64,000 nucleotides of DNA from Anarhynchus alexandrinus (Eukaryota; Chordata; Aves; Charadriiformes; Charadriidae): contig VUYV01000061.1 in the NCBI GenBank assembly GCA_008711295.1, positions 2,207,731 through 2,271,730 on the forward strand, in the 5' to 3' direction. Numbering within the stretch: the first letter of the stretch is position 1; each line of letters opens with the position of its first letter. Both the position numbers and the translations under genes were made by a program. Below, one piece after another: positions 39,501-53,900 of the stretch. Below the pieces are notes generated by a model. It searched no databases and was not told where the DNA came from. It saw only the letters and a program-made list of their open reading frames with translations.

Positions 39501-42500
39501 TTTTCCTACTACTGCCCCCCACACTATATCATGATGTGACAGGAGAAACCAAACTAGAATATTTTTGGTTCCCTTTAGGATCTAGCCATGACTGAAATTG
39601 TCCTGCTTTTGTTCAAGAAATACTTCAATGTAATATGCAGAGATGTATTGCAGCTGGAGGGAAAAAAATAACCCAACTCACATCAGCTGTCTGACTGCAT
39701 GAAAGACATGGGGGGTTCACAGGAGGGTAGAGCATCATCACCTCGTCCCACCCCATCCCACACTTCTCTCAGCCTGAGTACAAGCAGTGCTAGTTCAGTG
39801 CTGAAACAGAAAATCAGTATCAGTGGCAATCACTCAAAACATCCTTCTTTTTTGTCTTCTGATCGTGAGCAGCTCAAGGAGTTCCTGTGTCCTCTGCCTG
39901 CAAAACTACCCCTGTTTATACCTAATGCAAAGATTGTTCTGCAAAGCCCAGAGGCTGACCCCACCGGTCCCATCCCTGACGCAGTACCTTCTGCAATTCA
40001 TCCCATTTCAGTCCTAGATAAATTATATCCTGTGCCTGGGGCTTTAAAACCTTGCCATCTAAAACTGCCATCTATTATGTTGTAGGAGACAATCCTCCAT
40101 ACGACTAAATAACCTAAAATGGTTTTGAGCTTAAATTTAAGTAAGCCTACGACTGTGCCAAGCCTCCTCCCTTCTAATATATGGAGGGAATAAATTATTT
40201 TTTAACAAAGGTAAAACTGAAATATTATTAACATCCAGACAATCTTCTGGTACCAATTACTTTTTTCTTTTGATATCTGAAAGTAATACCAACCCTATTC
40301 AAGGTCTTTCTGTGAGGAGGTGAGCTGTAAAATGACAATTTTAATGGAGAGTAGATAACAGTTTTGGTCTTTTGTGCTAGCAAAGAGAAAGTCACATCAT
40401 TTCCCCCATAATAGAAGTGTCTCCTACCACAAAGTACCATCTCTTTTGAAAAATATATGTGGAGGAAAGAGATCCCTAATGAGACTTTTATTACATCTCT
40501 GCCATTACATGATAATCCTTAAAATGACTCGCCTGTTGTATCTTGCTTTTTAATCTAGTCTTAAAAAAAAAAAATTGAAGCTGATGGTTAATATGCTTAA
40601 TTTGCAAAGCTGTTTACACTTAAAAATCATTCTGGAGAAACTTCTTGCTAATGAGAAGCTATCACGGTAGCTAAGCCAGTCCTAGTTAGGCATAGCTGCA
40701 TTGCCCGGTGCTGGCACATCTAGCCTAGCTCCTTCTGCAGGGAGACCCACACAGAGACACCACTCAGGATGTCTGGATGTGAGTCCAATCAAGTACTATG
40801 TCCTGCTAAGCACAGCTAAAGTTGCTGTTGAGTTTATTTGCTGGGGCTGAACATTATGCAACACATACGGCCGTATCTGAGTTGGCGAAGTTGCCTGTAT
40901 TGTGCTAAGGTGTACAGACGCCCTACAGACAGATTTAGCTGGGAACCTCTGCATGGCAGTTGATTAAACTGGGACATAGCTTCCAGTCCTTGCAAACCAA
41001 TGCCAGATGATTTATAAATTCCTTCAACACTTTTAGGGCACAAGCTTTGCTTTACTTTTTTTGGGTTGGGTTTTGTTTCCCTCAAGGAGGGAGAATTCCC
41101 CTTGCTCTTTAGATTGACTTTTACACAAAGTTATAGGCTTAATTCTAGGCAGAAAATCAGTCTTGTGACTAAAGCAAAAGTCACCCACAAAGAGTGGGTG
41201 TAGGAAAAGCATGACATGGAGTGGGTCTGGGGTCACAGTAGGGATATCAGCTCTGATGCTCCCAGAAGCACAGACACAACAGTATGTGTCTGACCACGTT
41301 ACAAGAACTTCTTTGCACCTCTCAGCTACACAGATATACAGGGAAAGAAAAACATGAGCTCAGAAAGCCAAGATGACTCTTCACCTGTTACTAGACCCAG
41401 TATTGCCAGATGCCAGCAGTTTACCAGCTGCAAAGTAACTTACAGAGAAGAGGACAAACTAGCCTCAAATTGGACCAGGTAGCCCCAAGGCCTCTTCCCC
41501 AGCATCACCTGCAAGTGGAGACTGGCAACACAGAAACATGCACAGCTCCTCCAGCACAGCTGGCCTATATCACAGCTGGTCTATCCGGATGCTTGCTTCT
41601 TCTGTCTCTCCAGATGAATACCTTGTAATGTCCAAGGTTCAGATGCACCCTCAACTGGAAATCAGACCCACATGTGCAAAATCTCTGAGCTGTCAAAGGA
41701 GCTGTGCATCCCTGACTGCCCACTGAGCTCCCAACCCTCCTGACCATGCAGAGAACTGGGAGGCCAGGGGACTCCCCCGCCATCCTCCCTAGTCCTGGGA
41801 CACCACCCAAAAAGTTGCTAGAGAGGAGGATAAGAGATTTGAAAACCTGTGATGGAGAAAAGTTTAACAGTCCAAGAGGGAAAGGAAAAGCCCTTTTTTA
41901 CGATATATTTGATCCCTTCCCAGGTAACTCATTATCTGTGCATTTCAGATGCATGTTTCCCTTGAACAACAGGAGATCAGCCTGTGCTTTCCAGAATAGA
42001 GATGGCCTTTTTTGTAGGGAAAAAATGCAGACATCCCCACCCCAATTTTACAGACCAAAACCCACTACTGAAGACCTTCCAGTAGATGGCAGGGTTACCT
42101 TGTGACAAAGCTGGAAGTCTCAAGTTGCAAGGGCTGCTGGATAAAGGTTCAAGTACTGATTAAGTATATTTAATTAGCAGAATGAATTTATATCTGAAAA
42201 GGCATAAACACATGCTGGTTTAACTGACCTAATGCAAGCTGCAAAATGTAGAAGTTACATATTAAGGTAGTGAAAAATCTTTAACGTCAATACAGTATTA
42301 AAAAATATCTTCGTTAAAAATAACCTTCATTTGGACAACTGTTTATATCACAAAATTGACAAAACAGAAAACACAGTATTTAATGTGAGGATCCATTGGA
42401 GTTGCCAGCTGTAGAATAAAGTCATGGTAAAAGCAAATAGCAAATATTATTGAAAGTGATCAGCAAAAGTGGCTTTCAGTACCAAAATCAGTTCAGCTGG

Positions 42501-45500
42501 ACAGTGTAGTGTTTGCCTCTTTCTAGGGACTGAGCAAAGGAAGAGGACCCCAAAAGGGGAATTCTGTACTGCTTTTGCCAATATGAGAAATCATCACCTC
42601 AGTGGGTGGAGAACACCTTCACAGGTTGGGACCCCCCTCAGAAACAGCTGGGAGGAAAGCCTGATGCACTCTGAGGATCTCAGAAATGTTTTGTTCCATG
42701 CCAGGAACCAAACTGCTCAGCTCAGTATGACTTAATAATAACTGGCTGCAAATGGATGAGCCTTTAGCTTCTTAAAACTACAATTATCTGAATCTGCTTT
42801 TCCAGCCAAAGCAGTAAGAAGTGCCCCACTGTATTTCAAACACTTATAATGACTCTAGTAAGTGAATTCCCTTGTAAGTGTTCTGAGGTTGTAGGGGCAT
42901 CTCCCTGAAGGACAGCTGGACTTTTGATTAGGTGGATATAAATGTGGTCATTCTGGTTGTGTCAACACTTTCTAAAAACATTTGTGGATAATCAATGCCA
43001 AACCTCTGTACATTGCAGGTAAACTGAAATGGCTGCAGGAAAAAAATACCAGTCCACATTTTATACAGTTTTATTTAGCAGAAAAGATTCAGACATCAGA
43101 CACCCAATACTTTTGTTTCTCATTTGGTTTGTGCCAGATTTGGCTTGCCTCATGGAAATTACTCACGTATTTAATTTCACTATTATACCGTGGAACTAGA
43201 GGATTAGTGGAAATACTATATTTATTCATAAAAAGAGGTTACCTGCTGTCTTTTTTGAAGATCTCATAAGAAAATGCATGGGCTGATGACACACAGGGCT
43301 TCTGAAAAGTAACAAGGCCCAGCCTGGCACACCTCCAGCATCAGTACAAATTCTGCATTTATTGCACTGGTGCCGCTCAGCAGCGCTATCCAACTGCAGA
43401 CCATGCAGAAAAGCAGAATTCTCATTCCTAGTGATAAACAGTATCTTCAAAGTCACATTTCCTATTATTTCCTGCAATAATATACTCAACTTCCTCTGAT
43501 AAGCATAGAGTGTCACGAAAGAACATAGCTTCAGACTATGTCACTGAAAACAGTTTTGGGTTTTGTTTTTATTTTATAAAACCCTTAATAGTGCATTGTT
43601 CATTTTTTTGTTTTTTTTACATATTAATGCATGATTACATTACGTTCTTAAAAAGTCTCCCCCATCCTATAGACACCATATTGATGATTCATACCTATTG
43701 ATTTGCCTTGTTTCCCAAAGCATTTGCTTTACAAAAATACAACCCCAAAAAGGAACAAAACCTGCATCTATTGATGCTTTAAAATCCTACTGTCTTTTTC
43801 CAGTTGGATAATACACACAAAGCTTGTCGCATTCCTAAAATTCTGACTCTGGTGAGAGTGTAACAGAAATGGTAATATTACCGTGATCATCTTGATTCTT
43901 TCCCACAAGAACAACATAATTCTAACTGCTCCAAGATCACATGTCTTTTCTCCCCCTTTCAGCCTCATGAATAATTTGGCTCATCTTTCCCACTGACATA
44001 AACACTGAATCTTGCTGAAGGTCACACAGCATTCCCGGTATCTTCTCATTCACGTGCAATTCAGCACTGTCTTCTGTGCCTCATATTATTTTACATTCAC
44101 GACATGCAGTTGTAGATTGTTTCCATGGTGGTATAATGTCTGATAGCCAGTTCATGCAGTGAATGGTAAACACTGATGTTTCAAAAGCTAATTAGTGGTG
44201 TAGATTTGTTTTTTATTGCCCTATCTCAGTTTATTCAGCTGGAGAGCTATGGGTCAGGCGAGGTCAGCAAAGGCGATTACAGAAATTATCATTGTTTCAT
44301 ACAACAGAAAGTTGAAATAAATAAGATTATTTGGCAAAGAAAGGAAAAGGATTAAAGAGTCTGAGGCATATGACATTATTAAGGTAACTGTAAACCAATT
44401 GTTTTGACCCTTAGGCCTTTGGCTCACCCAGGGTCCCCACTAATCCATTTCTCATCCAATATTTCTGTCTGAAGACAAAAGCCCTCTTAAGCTTCAACAG
44501 AGAACCAAGATCCTTCTATTCCTGGCTCAGTGACTCTTCGTTTCCAGACTAGAGTTTCATCTCATCAGTATCATCTGAAGCAACACCTGTCTCCGGTTTT
44601 CAGTAGCTAGAAAGAAAATAATGGGACAGGGAAGTGGTGGGGGTGCCGAAAAAGAAAGGAACCAAAGCACTTTTATCTCTAAGAAGTGCTCTCAGTTGGC
44701 CTTAGCTTACACATGGAAAGTTTTTTCTGCAAGTTGCTATGAGGAGGGATGGGGACAGAGGGGCTTTCACCAGCCCTCCTTTTATTTCTTCATGCCCTGA
44801 AGAGCTAGGCAACTATTAAGTGATGGTGCCAAACCCTCTGAACCCAGTTTTCTGTGACTTCATTGTGGAATTTTCCCTTCAGATCACAAGAGGTGTGGAT
44901 TTCACCCTCTCCACAGCTGCCAATAATTTATGCAGACATATCTGCCCTTGGCTTAGCATACCTGTCCGGCTAGGCTTTCTGGGGCACGTGTCGCTGAAGA
45001 GCCTGAGCAACAGCACTTCCCATGCAACTGCAAACACACGCAGAAACTGTCCACATACATGCTGTAGGACAGGGAGAGACCTTTACGTCAAGAGAATATA
45101 CTGCAAAGCCAAGAGAACCTCAAAGAGGAAATGAAACTACAGAAGATATGCCATTAATTTCAAGAAGAATCATATTTGCATTTGTGTGAGATGATATTAT
45201 AGCGACCACATAATCAGCATTTTTGTTTCATTTACGGAGTGTGTCTACGACATAGTTCAGGGACGAATTTCCCTCAGAAGTGATGGAAGTGGATCACTGC
45301 AGAGAAAGTCCTCAACAAGACAAGAATTTTTCTTCCTCTGGGGGGAGCAAAGAGAGGGGTCACAGTAAAGGTGTAAAAACAAGTTATTTTGTAATTCCAT
45401 GCCTTAAAAGATAAGGAATAAAATTTAATTGGTCGTTTGCATCCATACACTTGTAGAGGACAAAAAGGAACCACTAGCAAAACTGGAAAGAAACAAATCC

Positions 45501-48500
45501 AGAAGTGCAGAAGAGGAATAGTTATCACTACATCATATTATGAGGTACAGATAAAAAACACCATAAGAGCACGTGCTTCATGCCTAACCTTTTTAAATTT
45601 ATTTTGAGTTATTTCAAAAGGTAGGGAGGAGAAACAAGAACAAAACACAAGCCACGATATAAGCCACAGTGCTCTAGGATACAATTCAGAGTAAGGTATT
45701 TCTGAAAGGACCAATACAAGGCAAGCTCTCTCCCTGATTAGGTACCAAAAGAAGTGTGTCCTTTTTCACTCACGGCAAGAATGTACACTGCTTTAAATAA
45801 ATAAATAAATAAAGTATTCTGAACCAGACCCCAGTTGTCTGGTTCGAGGTAGGAACACCCATCCCCTCCTGCAACACCTCCTCCCGCACCAGTCCGGCAC
45901 ATTTGGGAGTTCCCAGGACCATACGATTTCTGCATCTCCCTCCCACCCAAGATGAGTTGCAGGCAGATCCATGCCTTTCAGGTGTCCACATCTTTCCCAA
46001 AACCCAGGATGCTACGCAACCAAGAAAGCAGTGCTGGTCTAGCTTGGAATCGCAGTCTTTCAGATGGGAATAATGTGATTACAGTGATTAATGTAACAAT
46101 CTCAGGTAACAGATACAAATAAAACTAAAATGCAGGTCATATTTCAGAAAACAATTAAATTGAGTTAATATAGCATGCTGAAGATATAGATCATAATAAA
46201 GTAAGTTAGTATTTTCTCATTAGTATTCATGAAAAATCTAATTTTACTTGGGCCTAGAAACTTAGAAAAGAGTAACATCACCATACTGAAAAAAGGCATT
46301 TCTCGTAATCAAAATCTTCCTTTCTACTTTATGTGAAATATGCCAATCTAATTTCTAAATGGGAAATCCTCTCATGTATCTGTGTTGACTGGCTCATTAA
46401 TACGGCTGTTTTGCTCAATACTATTTGAAAACTTCCTTGTTTTCCTTTATTTCTCTGCTGTTACCTTACATTGTATGGCACACAAGCTTGTCTCAGCCAT
46501 TCCTGTATCCCGCTCCACCTAGTGGATGGGGGGACTGTAATTACACAAAATGTACAATTTAATCGTATCTTAGATTTCGAACAGCATGATTACAAGGCTT
46601 CCCTGATTACGTTGTTCAGATACAACTGTCAGCAATACCAAAGTTCTGTTTGCTCTAAGGTAAAAGGCTGCCTCTTATTAAATGATGCTATGGTTTTATA
46701 GGAGCAAAATGGGCTCACTGTAGTACTAAGTATAAAATGCCAGTGTTTATCTACAGCAGGCATTATCAAAGAAAAGAACGACATTCTCAATTTTATTCTT
46801 TACATACTTTCATCTGTATATAATAATTTAATCTCAGGTAAATTCGGGCTATTTTTATAGTTAATCTAGAGCTAGAGTACACATCCAAAAGAGCTGTGTT
46901 ACAGCCCTTGCTCCACTCAGTGTGCCAGTCCGCTACATGCAGCTGGTGCCAGCACTGTTGGAAAGGTGGGATGGAAAATTGCTTCCAGAATTCCGCACGC
47001 TCACTTGACAGACTGAGATTTCAGACCTTGCTCCAAGCTGGATAAAGGTTAAATTTCAAGCCAGATCTCCCTCTCTCTCCCAGAGACCTTAGCTGCTTTT
47101 TCCTACCCACCAAAGACATCAAGCTTAGCCACCAGGGTGCAGAGTCAGTTCAGAAAGCTTGCCAAACTTGTAGCATTTGAGGCACAAATGATATACCAGG
47201 TGGGTATACCTAATGCTGAAAGCAAGGGCCAGAATCAGCCATTTCAAGCCCTGGGCAAGGCAGCCTGACCTGCCAGAGGGCAGTTCCCCACCGGCCACCA
47301 GGAGTTTATGGTCAGATAGCAACTGTGTGCCACAGGTGCTGGAAAAGGCAGTTCCCTTTCACAGCTCAGCTGCCTTCCTCAGGGCTACTACACGTTGGTT
47401 GCAAGAGTGGGAGATCGAGGGAAGAAAGGGACATCAAGAAAGCATTGAACCGAAGGAAACTGTGCACTGCTTTTAACTGCTGTGGTGGTGTAAGTCCTTG
47501 CACCCTACCTGCTGCAGACCATGAAGAGCAACAGGAGACTTCCCATGGCAGTCTACATGGCTATGTCCCCTTCTGAGTTACCCCCAGAACAGCTACAGTG
47601 AATGGGAGGACAAGCATGGGCCACACCAAGCATGGGAGATAGTGATCTCCCAGGAAAGGGCATAGAGCAAACAATGTGGTGGCTTTACTGTCAGTGGTGG
47701 GGTCATATCAAGATGTGGAAGTGCTGGAAGGAGACAAAAGTCCCAGCAAAACTGCCGCTTCAGCAGGTGTGTGGGCAAACAAATTCATCTGCCTTCAGCA
47801 ACACAGGCTTATGTTCACTGAAACCCAAGGAGAATGAAAAGGTAGCCACTTTCAGAGGGACTAAGGAAAAATGTGTGACTTTTCCAAATACAAAAATTCA
47901 ACCTCATCTCACAGAGATCTGACATGCATTTGGAGAGCAGAAGAGTGCTACCTAACTTAAAGGAGTTTGTGGGATCAGTAATCTAACTGCTCCATCATTA
48001 ACAAATAAATAAAAGCCACTCGATTGTACTTAAGACCAGCACTTAAACATGGGAAGATGGAAAAACAAATACATAGTAAATGGGGCCAAGCTAGCACAAG
48101 TCACAAGTCAGTTGCAAACAAGATCCTATGACCAAAACAACTCCTCCCATCATGAAAATGTTTTGCTGGGTGAGTGGATGAGTAAGAAGCACACCCTTTG
48201 ACCTATTCCCTCAGTTGGCACCTAGCTCTGGCCAAGCCTGACAACATCAAATGCGTTTTCCCCACTGCTTTCCAATTTCTCCATCCTGGAGACCCTGAAC
48301 ATAAGAAGCCCTGGCTGTCAGCAGCCCTGGTCTTGCCAGTGCCTGCACCACTCCCAAGCATTGGCTGCATCCGTAGCCACCCATGCTCTTCTCACATGCA
48401 AGGTTGTGGGTCCAGGTATCCAGGCCCTTGGCATAACTAGTCCAGCTCCCTGGAGTGGGTCTTCCTCTTCATTTCTGAACTCTCTGCTGCTGTTCCTCTT

Positions 48501-49229
48501 CAGTTTTCTTTGTGCAGGCTGAAGACCTGCTTTGATGTGCAGCATAGTGTGTCTCATGTACCCCTCGCCCTTCAATGAGATGCAGTCCTAACCCATGTTT
48601 TTCTAGCAGTTTCAGCAAATGCTCTCTCATCTAATTGCTCCTGGGAGGAGCAGAGTGACGCGCGGAAAGTACCCCTGACTCAAGAGGAGCTTCAGTTACT
48701 ACTGCCCTGGAAGCAATCAGAAGATGATATCAAGAGCAGGGTACAAGCCTGGCTATAGGAGAATTACAAACATCTGGAAACATAGACGTCCATGGTTTAT
48801 CCCACTGGCCTTGATGCTCAGCTGAAGGTGGCCCTTCATCCTCCTCTTCTGATGCCACAAGGTCAGGGAGGAACTACATGAGAATGGTGCAGGACCACAC
48901 CGGCACACACCAGGTCCCAGCTAGACTCCTGCCTGTGGCTGCCTGCATACATGCCAATCCATTTTTAGCGGCTGCACAGCCTGCACAGGTAGCACCAACC
49001 ACATTCAAGAAGTTTTGCTCAAGCTAAAAGACAGCTTTACCCTCTTGTGACAGAGCACTTGGATACCTACAGAGTCAGTGTCAGCTTCCTGCAGGCTGGG
49101 ACCTCCTCAGACCGGGCTTAAATTGGAGTTGGATGCTGTAATCCCGTTACGAATATAGCCCTGCGGGGAATCCACGCGCAGCATTTCTCTGAAGCACAGC
49201 ATTTTGATTTTCAAGATTATCCGAACAGG
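36587..49229. other. Intergenic, no gene recognised
   Basis: I searched by eye for an exon 12 counterpart (VPGGAF, YVRASF) after the relic exon and found none. Open frames up to 150 codons (38639-39091 minus, 39699-40085 plus) have no recognised motif. A simple (AAAT)n run is at about 45795-45813. GC content rises toward the right end, approaching the CpG island. Confidence 0.65.
45795..45813. repeat. (AAAT)n microsatellite
   Basis: About four and a half units of AAAT/AATA. Confidence 0.85.
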
Positions 49230-50230
49230 TTGGGTTTCCCCCCCTTTCCCGCAGCCTTTGCTCCCGCAGACATCTCTGAGAAGGGATGCGATGACAGCCG
49301 TGCGCATCCCGCCGGCCGCGGCGGCGCCGGCCGCCACGGGGGAGCGCTCCCGCCGGACCACCGGCTCCGCACGGGCAGAGGGGACTCCCGGGGGCGGCGG
49401 GGTGGGTGACACCCCCCCATCACCCCCACCTCCCTCCCGCCCAGGCGACCTCGCAGCCGCCCGCTCGCTTCCCACCCCGCCGCCTCGCCTCCAGCCGCCC
49501 CACGGCCCTCACCGACCCCGCAGCGGCGGCGGCACCCCAGCCCTGGCCTCGCCCCAGCCCCCCCACCCGGGTCCCCCCCGCCCCGGGCCGCGGGGCCGCC
49601 CCCCGGCCCGGCCCCGAGCATGCTCAGTGCCGCCCTGACCTACTTTCCCCTGCCGGAGCCGGTGGCGGCGGAGCGGCGGGCAGCGCTGCGGCACGGTACG
49701 GCACTGCGGCAGCGCCGCGCTCCGCCCGCCCCGGCCCCGGCCCCNCCGGCGACCTGCGGGGTGGCTGCGGAGCTCGCCGGTCCCCGGCGCGGAGACGCCG
49801 CGGTGAGCCCCGGAGCGGGCGCGCTGCCCCGCCGCCGGCGGCCCTGGAGGGGGGAGCCTGGAAGTCCGGAGCAGGGGGACGGTGGCCGTGCCCGGGGGAG
49901 CACGGCGAGCCTGGCAAGCCCGACATCGTCGCTCTCCCGCGGCGGCTGTCGCCCGACAGTTCACGGGGAGACCCGCCGCGGAGAGCGGTAGCTACCGGCG
50001 CAACGGGAGTGGAGTAACGCCGTGTTCGGCGTGAAAGTTCAAGAGGTTAATTCAAATCAGCACCGGGGCTCTGAGGAAAATGTGCTTTTTTTTAGGAAAA
50101 AAAAAAAAAAAAAGAAAAAGCTAAGGAGCTGAAAGCTTTTTCCGGAGACCTTCAGCTGCCGCTGGAGCCCGCGGTCGGGGCGCTCGGCGCTGTCCCGCGC
50201 CGGGCAGGGGAAAGGAGGTATCGATGCAGT
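49230..50230 (+). promoter_or_regulatory. MFAP3L: CpG island, likely MFAP3L promoter
   Basis: This is the only stretch in the window that is both very GC-rich and dense in CpG, at its strongest from 49290 to 50000. No TATA box is obvious, as usual for island promoters. It lies about 11.5 kb upstream of the first MFAP3L coding exon on the same strand, with no other gene between, so it is assigned to that gene. One unresolved base (N) is at 49745. The long open frames on both strands are a by-product of GC-richness and are not called as genes. Confidence 0.8.
49620..49802 (+). other. MFAP3L: Possible MFAP3L 5' UTR exon end (donor at 49803)
   Basis: CCGCG followed by GTGAGC at 49803 is the best splice-donor match in the island and would end a noncoding first exon. 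The start of the exon is unknown; 49620 is only a nominal left edge. The assignment rests on the splice motif and on the need for a 5' UTR exon to pair with the acceptor at 61690. Confidence 0.35.
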
Positions 50231-50913
50231 CCAGAGACCTCTGCAGTGGAACCGGCTTCTTAAGAGACCTTAAGTTGTGCTGCTTTACATTTAAAGTAAA
50301 GGGTGCCTCCTGGCGTTTTGCTGTAATTACCCTTTTACTCGACAGGATGGTCTCGGGAGATAAAACTCAATTTCAGAAATGCCCCGAGGGAACAACAATG
50401 TAAAACTTCAGAGCCGTCTTGCAGTAACTATCAAATACTGTTTCTTAACGGGGCAAATTCCAACAGCATGGGACGAGCGAGCTTCAGAGAACAGAGAGCG
50501 CTACTGAGCAGGCACTTTTCTAGCGCATTTATCTGGAGACTCTCGTAAGAGCCTACGCTTCCTAACAGTCCTCTTGCAGTTGTTAAATGGAAGCATCTCA
50601 AATGGAGCTTCCCTGATAACCCTGCTCCGGAAATAAAAGTACCAACTGTGTAAGCCATGCTAAATACTAATTGTGACTTCGTTTGGTACGGATTCGCCTG
50701 AAAGTTAGTTCACAGGGAAAACCACAGAGGAGTTAAAAGGGAAAAAATGTGGCATTTTAATCGTTTAGAGCCGTTACATTGTGGAAGAGTTTCTCTCTTC
50801 ACTGCAGTAGGACAAAATACTGCAGATCTCTTTTCAATGGAGACGATGTTTGCCTGGCAGGAACCTTTTGTCTGGCTTAGCGCGTACAGTTAGCAACAGC
50901 ACCATTGATATAT

Positions 50914-50950
50914 TTGTGGCTGGTGTAGTATACTTGTGGCTGGTGTAGTA
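50914..50950. repeat. Two-unit 20-bp tandem repeat
   Basis: TTGTGGCTGGTGTAGTA occurs at 50914 and again at 50934 with a TAC spacer, giving a period of 20. Both copies are identical over 17 bases. Confidence 0.9.
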
Positions 50951-53900
50951 GGAATCCTTTCCTATTGGAAAGCCTTCTCATTTAGACTGCAGTATATCAA
51001 CAGCAGCTGATGTTGAGTGCAGCTTACGCAGCTGGAGTGCACATTGTTCACCTTTTTTTTTTTTTTCTGAAGAATTTGAAGTTTTCAGAGGCCTAGACAA
51101 ACAGCAGAACAGCCACCAAAAAAAAAAAAAAGGCTAAAAAGGCTTTCTTCCTACTTTAATACAGTGATATGTGGTATTTGTCCACGGCATGTTTCCCATC
51201 CTGAAAGCTTAAAGATAAAATTAGTTGCTCTTAAAACATTTAACACGTGGTGGGAGCGTGGCAGTGAATTCTGAAGTGATCTATATTGTACAACTCTAGT
51301 TGCCCCCCTGCAATTAGACAGGTCCTGCTCTAATATGGAGGAGGAGGATGGAGTCAGCACAGGAACCTGGTTAAAGTGGATTTGTCACTTTAACCAGGAG
51401 AAAAAAACCCAACCAACAGAAATATTCAAAGTCACCCCCATACAGTTTAGGAGAGGGTCATGTTTGTGACACAATGATATTGGTGCTAGGGAATGATTTA
51501 AATGGAACAAAAGAAATTGCCATTTCAGTTCTTGGCCAGAAAATTTGGGATCTGGGGACTAGCATTTCTTCTATGGTTTAAACTTCTTGCCAGTCTAAGG
51601 CACCACTGAGATATGAAGGCAAGTTATAATACGGAGAGTGAGCTTGCCAGCAGCTAAAGTAACCTGTACTGAGCTTTGCTAGCAGTGTCTTCTCTGTCAG
51701 CAAGTTGCACCTTTACTAGAAGTTTTTTGCAGGCACAAATGCCTATGATCCTACTTGGAGATATCCCATACCATATTAGTAAGTCACCAGAATACTGTGG
51801 TGTAAGACCAAGCTCCTGGATACTTCCTGGAATTTTTTCATTCCTGTGATTCTGAGCAGATTCCTGCCCATCCATGCAGACTTTTGCGCCTTTACAAATC
51901 TCTCTTTGTAGTCCTAATTTTGTTATTTAGTTCTGTTAACTAAAACAGTGGAATTTTCTATCCACATACAGACTTATCTTAGAAACATCATTTCCAAGAC
52001 GATGGAGATGCTATTACTTTTCACCAGTTACTATGACTCAAACCATTTGTGGCAGCATTTTAGAGCCTCATAGCTTCTATCTGCCAGGAAGGCCGTGAAG
52101 GGCAGTCAAAACTTGTACCTGTTTGTGTCAGGATAGAGGAATGCAAACAGATTTAGTGATTTTTATTTAGCTATCTAAGAAATTTTGGTAGTGGACTGTC
52201 TTATTTCAGTGTAAAAGTAATTACCATGACTAGCAACCTGTTTATCAGCAATAAGGAACTCTGTACAGATGCATGTAAATGACTTATTTTGGAAAAGGGC
52301 TGCCTCATGCAGAGGAATTACATTAAGAATAACCTACCTAGCCCTAACTTAGCATTTAATTGACATGGTTCTGCCACTCTGAAAGTTTTATGCCAAGAAA
52401 AGATTTCTGGTGATATTTTTAAGTCATGCAGCGCCAGGGCACGTATATGGCACTGCACTGGCACTGCTATGTGTGCAGTCCCCAGTCATACATGCCTGAA
52501 TGTGGTACAGAGTCCTACTGACAATACTGGATGCTGAGAAAGTTATGTTACTTTAATGTTACATTTTTTAATCTGATGTAGAAATAACTGGCACATAAGT
52601 CTGAAATTATAGAGGCTCTTTAGTAAACTTTTGAGGGCTTCCAGCTAAATTATTGCATATACACGCAATAATTTATATAGACATGCTTGGAAAAGGATGA
52701 ATTGATCACATTTGTGTACAAGCAAGTTATTGTGTTGTTATTATTATGAAGTTATTGTGTGATGCAGGGCAAACTCCTTTGAATCCTGTCTGCTATCCCC
52801 TTTGTTACTTGTGGAGGAAATTGGCACAGTCCCTTTTAACCTGAAATGATCCTATTCTACTGCAATCAGTCATGAATGGTTAGGTTCCTTTAAATTCCCC
52901 CTCTGACAAGGTTAATCCTGTCCTAATCACTGCATCCACGTGTAACCTCTTTGCCCTGTATCCCAGAAACCAATAAATGTGAAAGCCAGTCATTAAAAAT
53001 TATATCCATCTTGCAGTTCTATAGGGATAGAGGAGAATTAGTCGTACTCAAATCTGTTTTCTCCTTTTGTTAAAATAGTATAATGAAAACTATATCAGTG
53101 CATTGAAAACATCCACTCATTCAAAGCACATACAAAATTTAGTGTGTAAATAGTAGAAGTCTTTAGCCCTGCAAAGCCCTTCATATCTGTGTTTAAACAA
53201 AACTTAATTTTTAATTGTATGTCTTGTTTGAATGTCCTACATCTGGAATCTTTCTTCATTTGGAAGGGGAAAACAATTAGATGTGCTTAAAGGATGGTTA
53301 GCTTTGGCAAATGCAGCTCAAAAGAGGAAGAGGAGGGAAGTGAATCAGGCTGCATTCTGCATTGCTATGTTCTTAGCAGGGTGACATAAGCCATGCCAAG
53401 AGCGTATGAGATCTGTTGTGTTTGCTGACTTTGGTTATTTAAACTGTTGGCAGAATAACACTTACACAGTGGCGGTATAAATAAAAGATAAGAGGTGAGT
53501 AAAGAAAATGAAAGGTACGTAGAACTTGGTGAGGCCAGGCAGCACGCAGATGTATGTGGAAGTGTGGGAGAGATTCTCTGTGTATCTTCTTTGTTCCTCC
53601 TTCCTCAACAAAGGGGACTTTTAAGCATTGATTCATCTGCATTTACTGCAACAGCAAAACAGCAGCTATGCTGAAAGCTCGCAAGGAGTTAAGCAAGTGT
53701 CTCTTAAAGCCATACAGATGTTTCTGGAATAGTAGCTTTGTGTACAAAACTATATTGAGTGGTAATTGTCCAGCCTCAAAATAAATACGAATGCTAAATA
53801 AATCTAGATAATCTACATAAAGGAAATATTTATTTGTAAGATTAAAAATCCTGTAAAGAGTGTGTACCTAACCAAATATAAGCTGGGTCTTACAAAGTCT

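Noticed and set aside
39699..40085. 128-codon open frame, Ser/Pro-rich, with a VPGAL string near its end that recalls AADAT exon 12.
   Set aside because: Only a few residues match, with no splice sites and no YVRASF block.
49204..50017. Long open frames on both strands in the CpG island, including an ATG at 49620.
   Set aside because: GC-rich DNA lacks stops. The frames overlap in several registers, are low-complexity in Pro, Arg, Gly and Ala, and match no protein I know.
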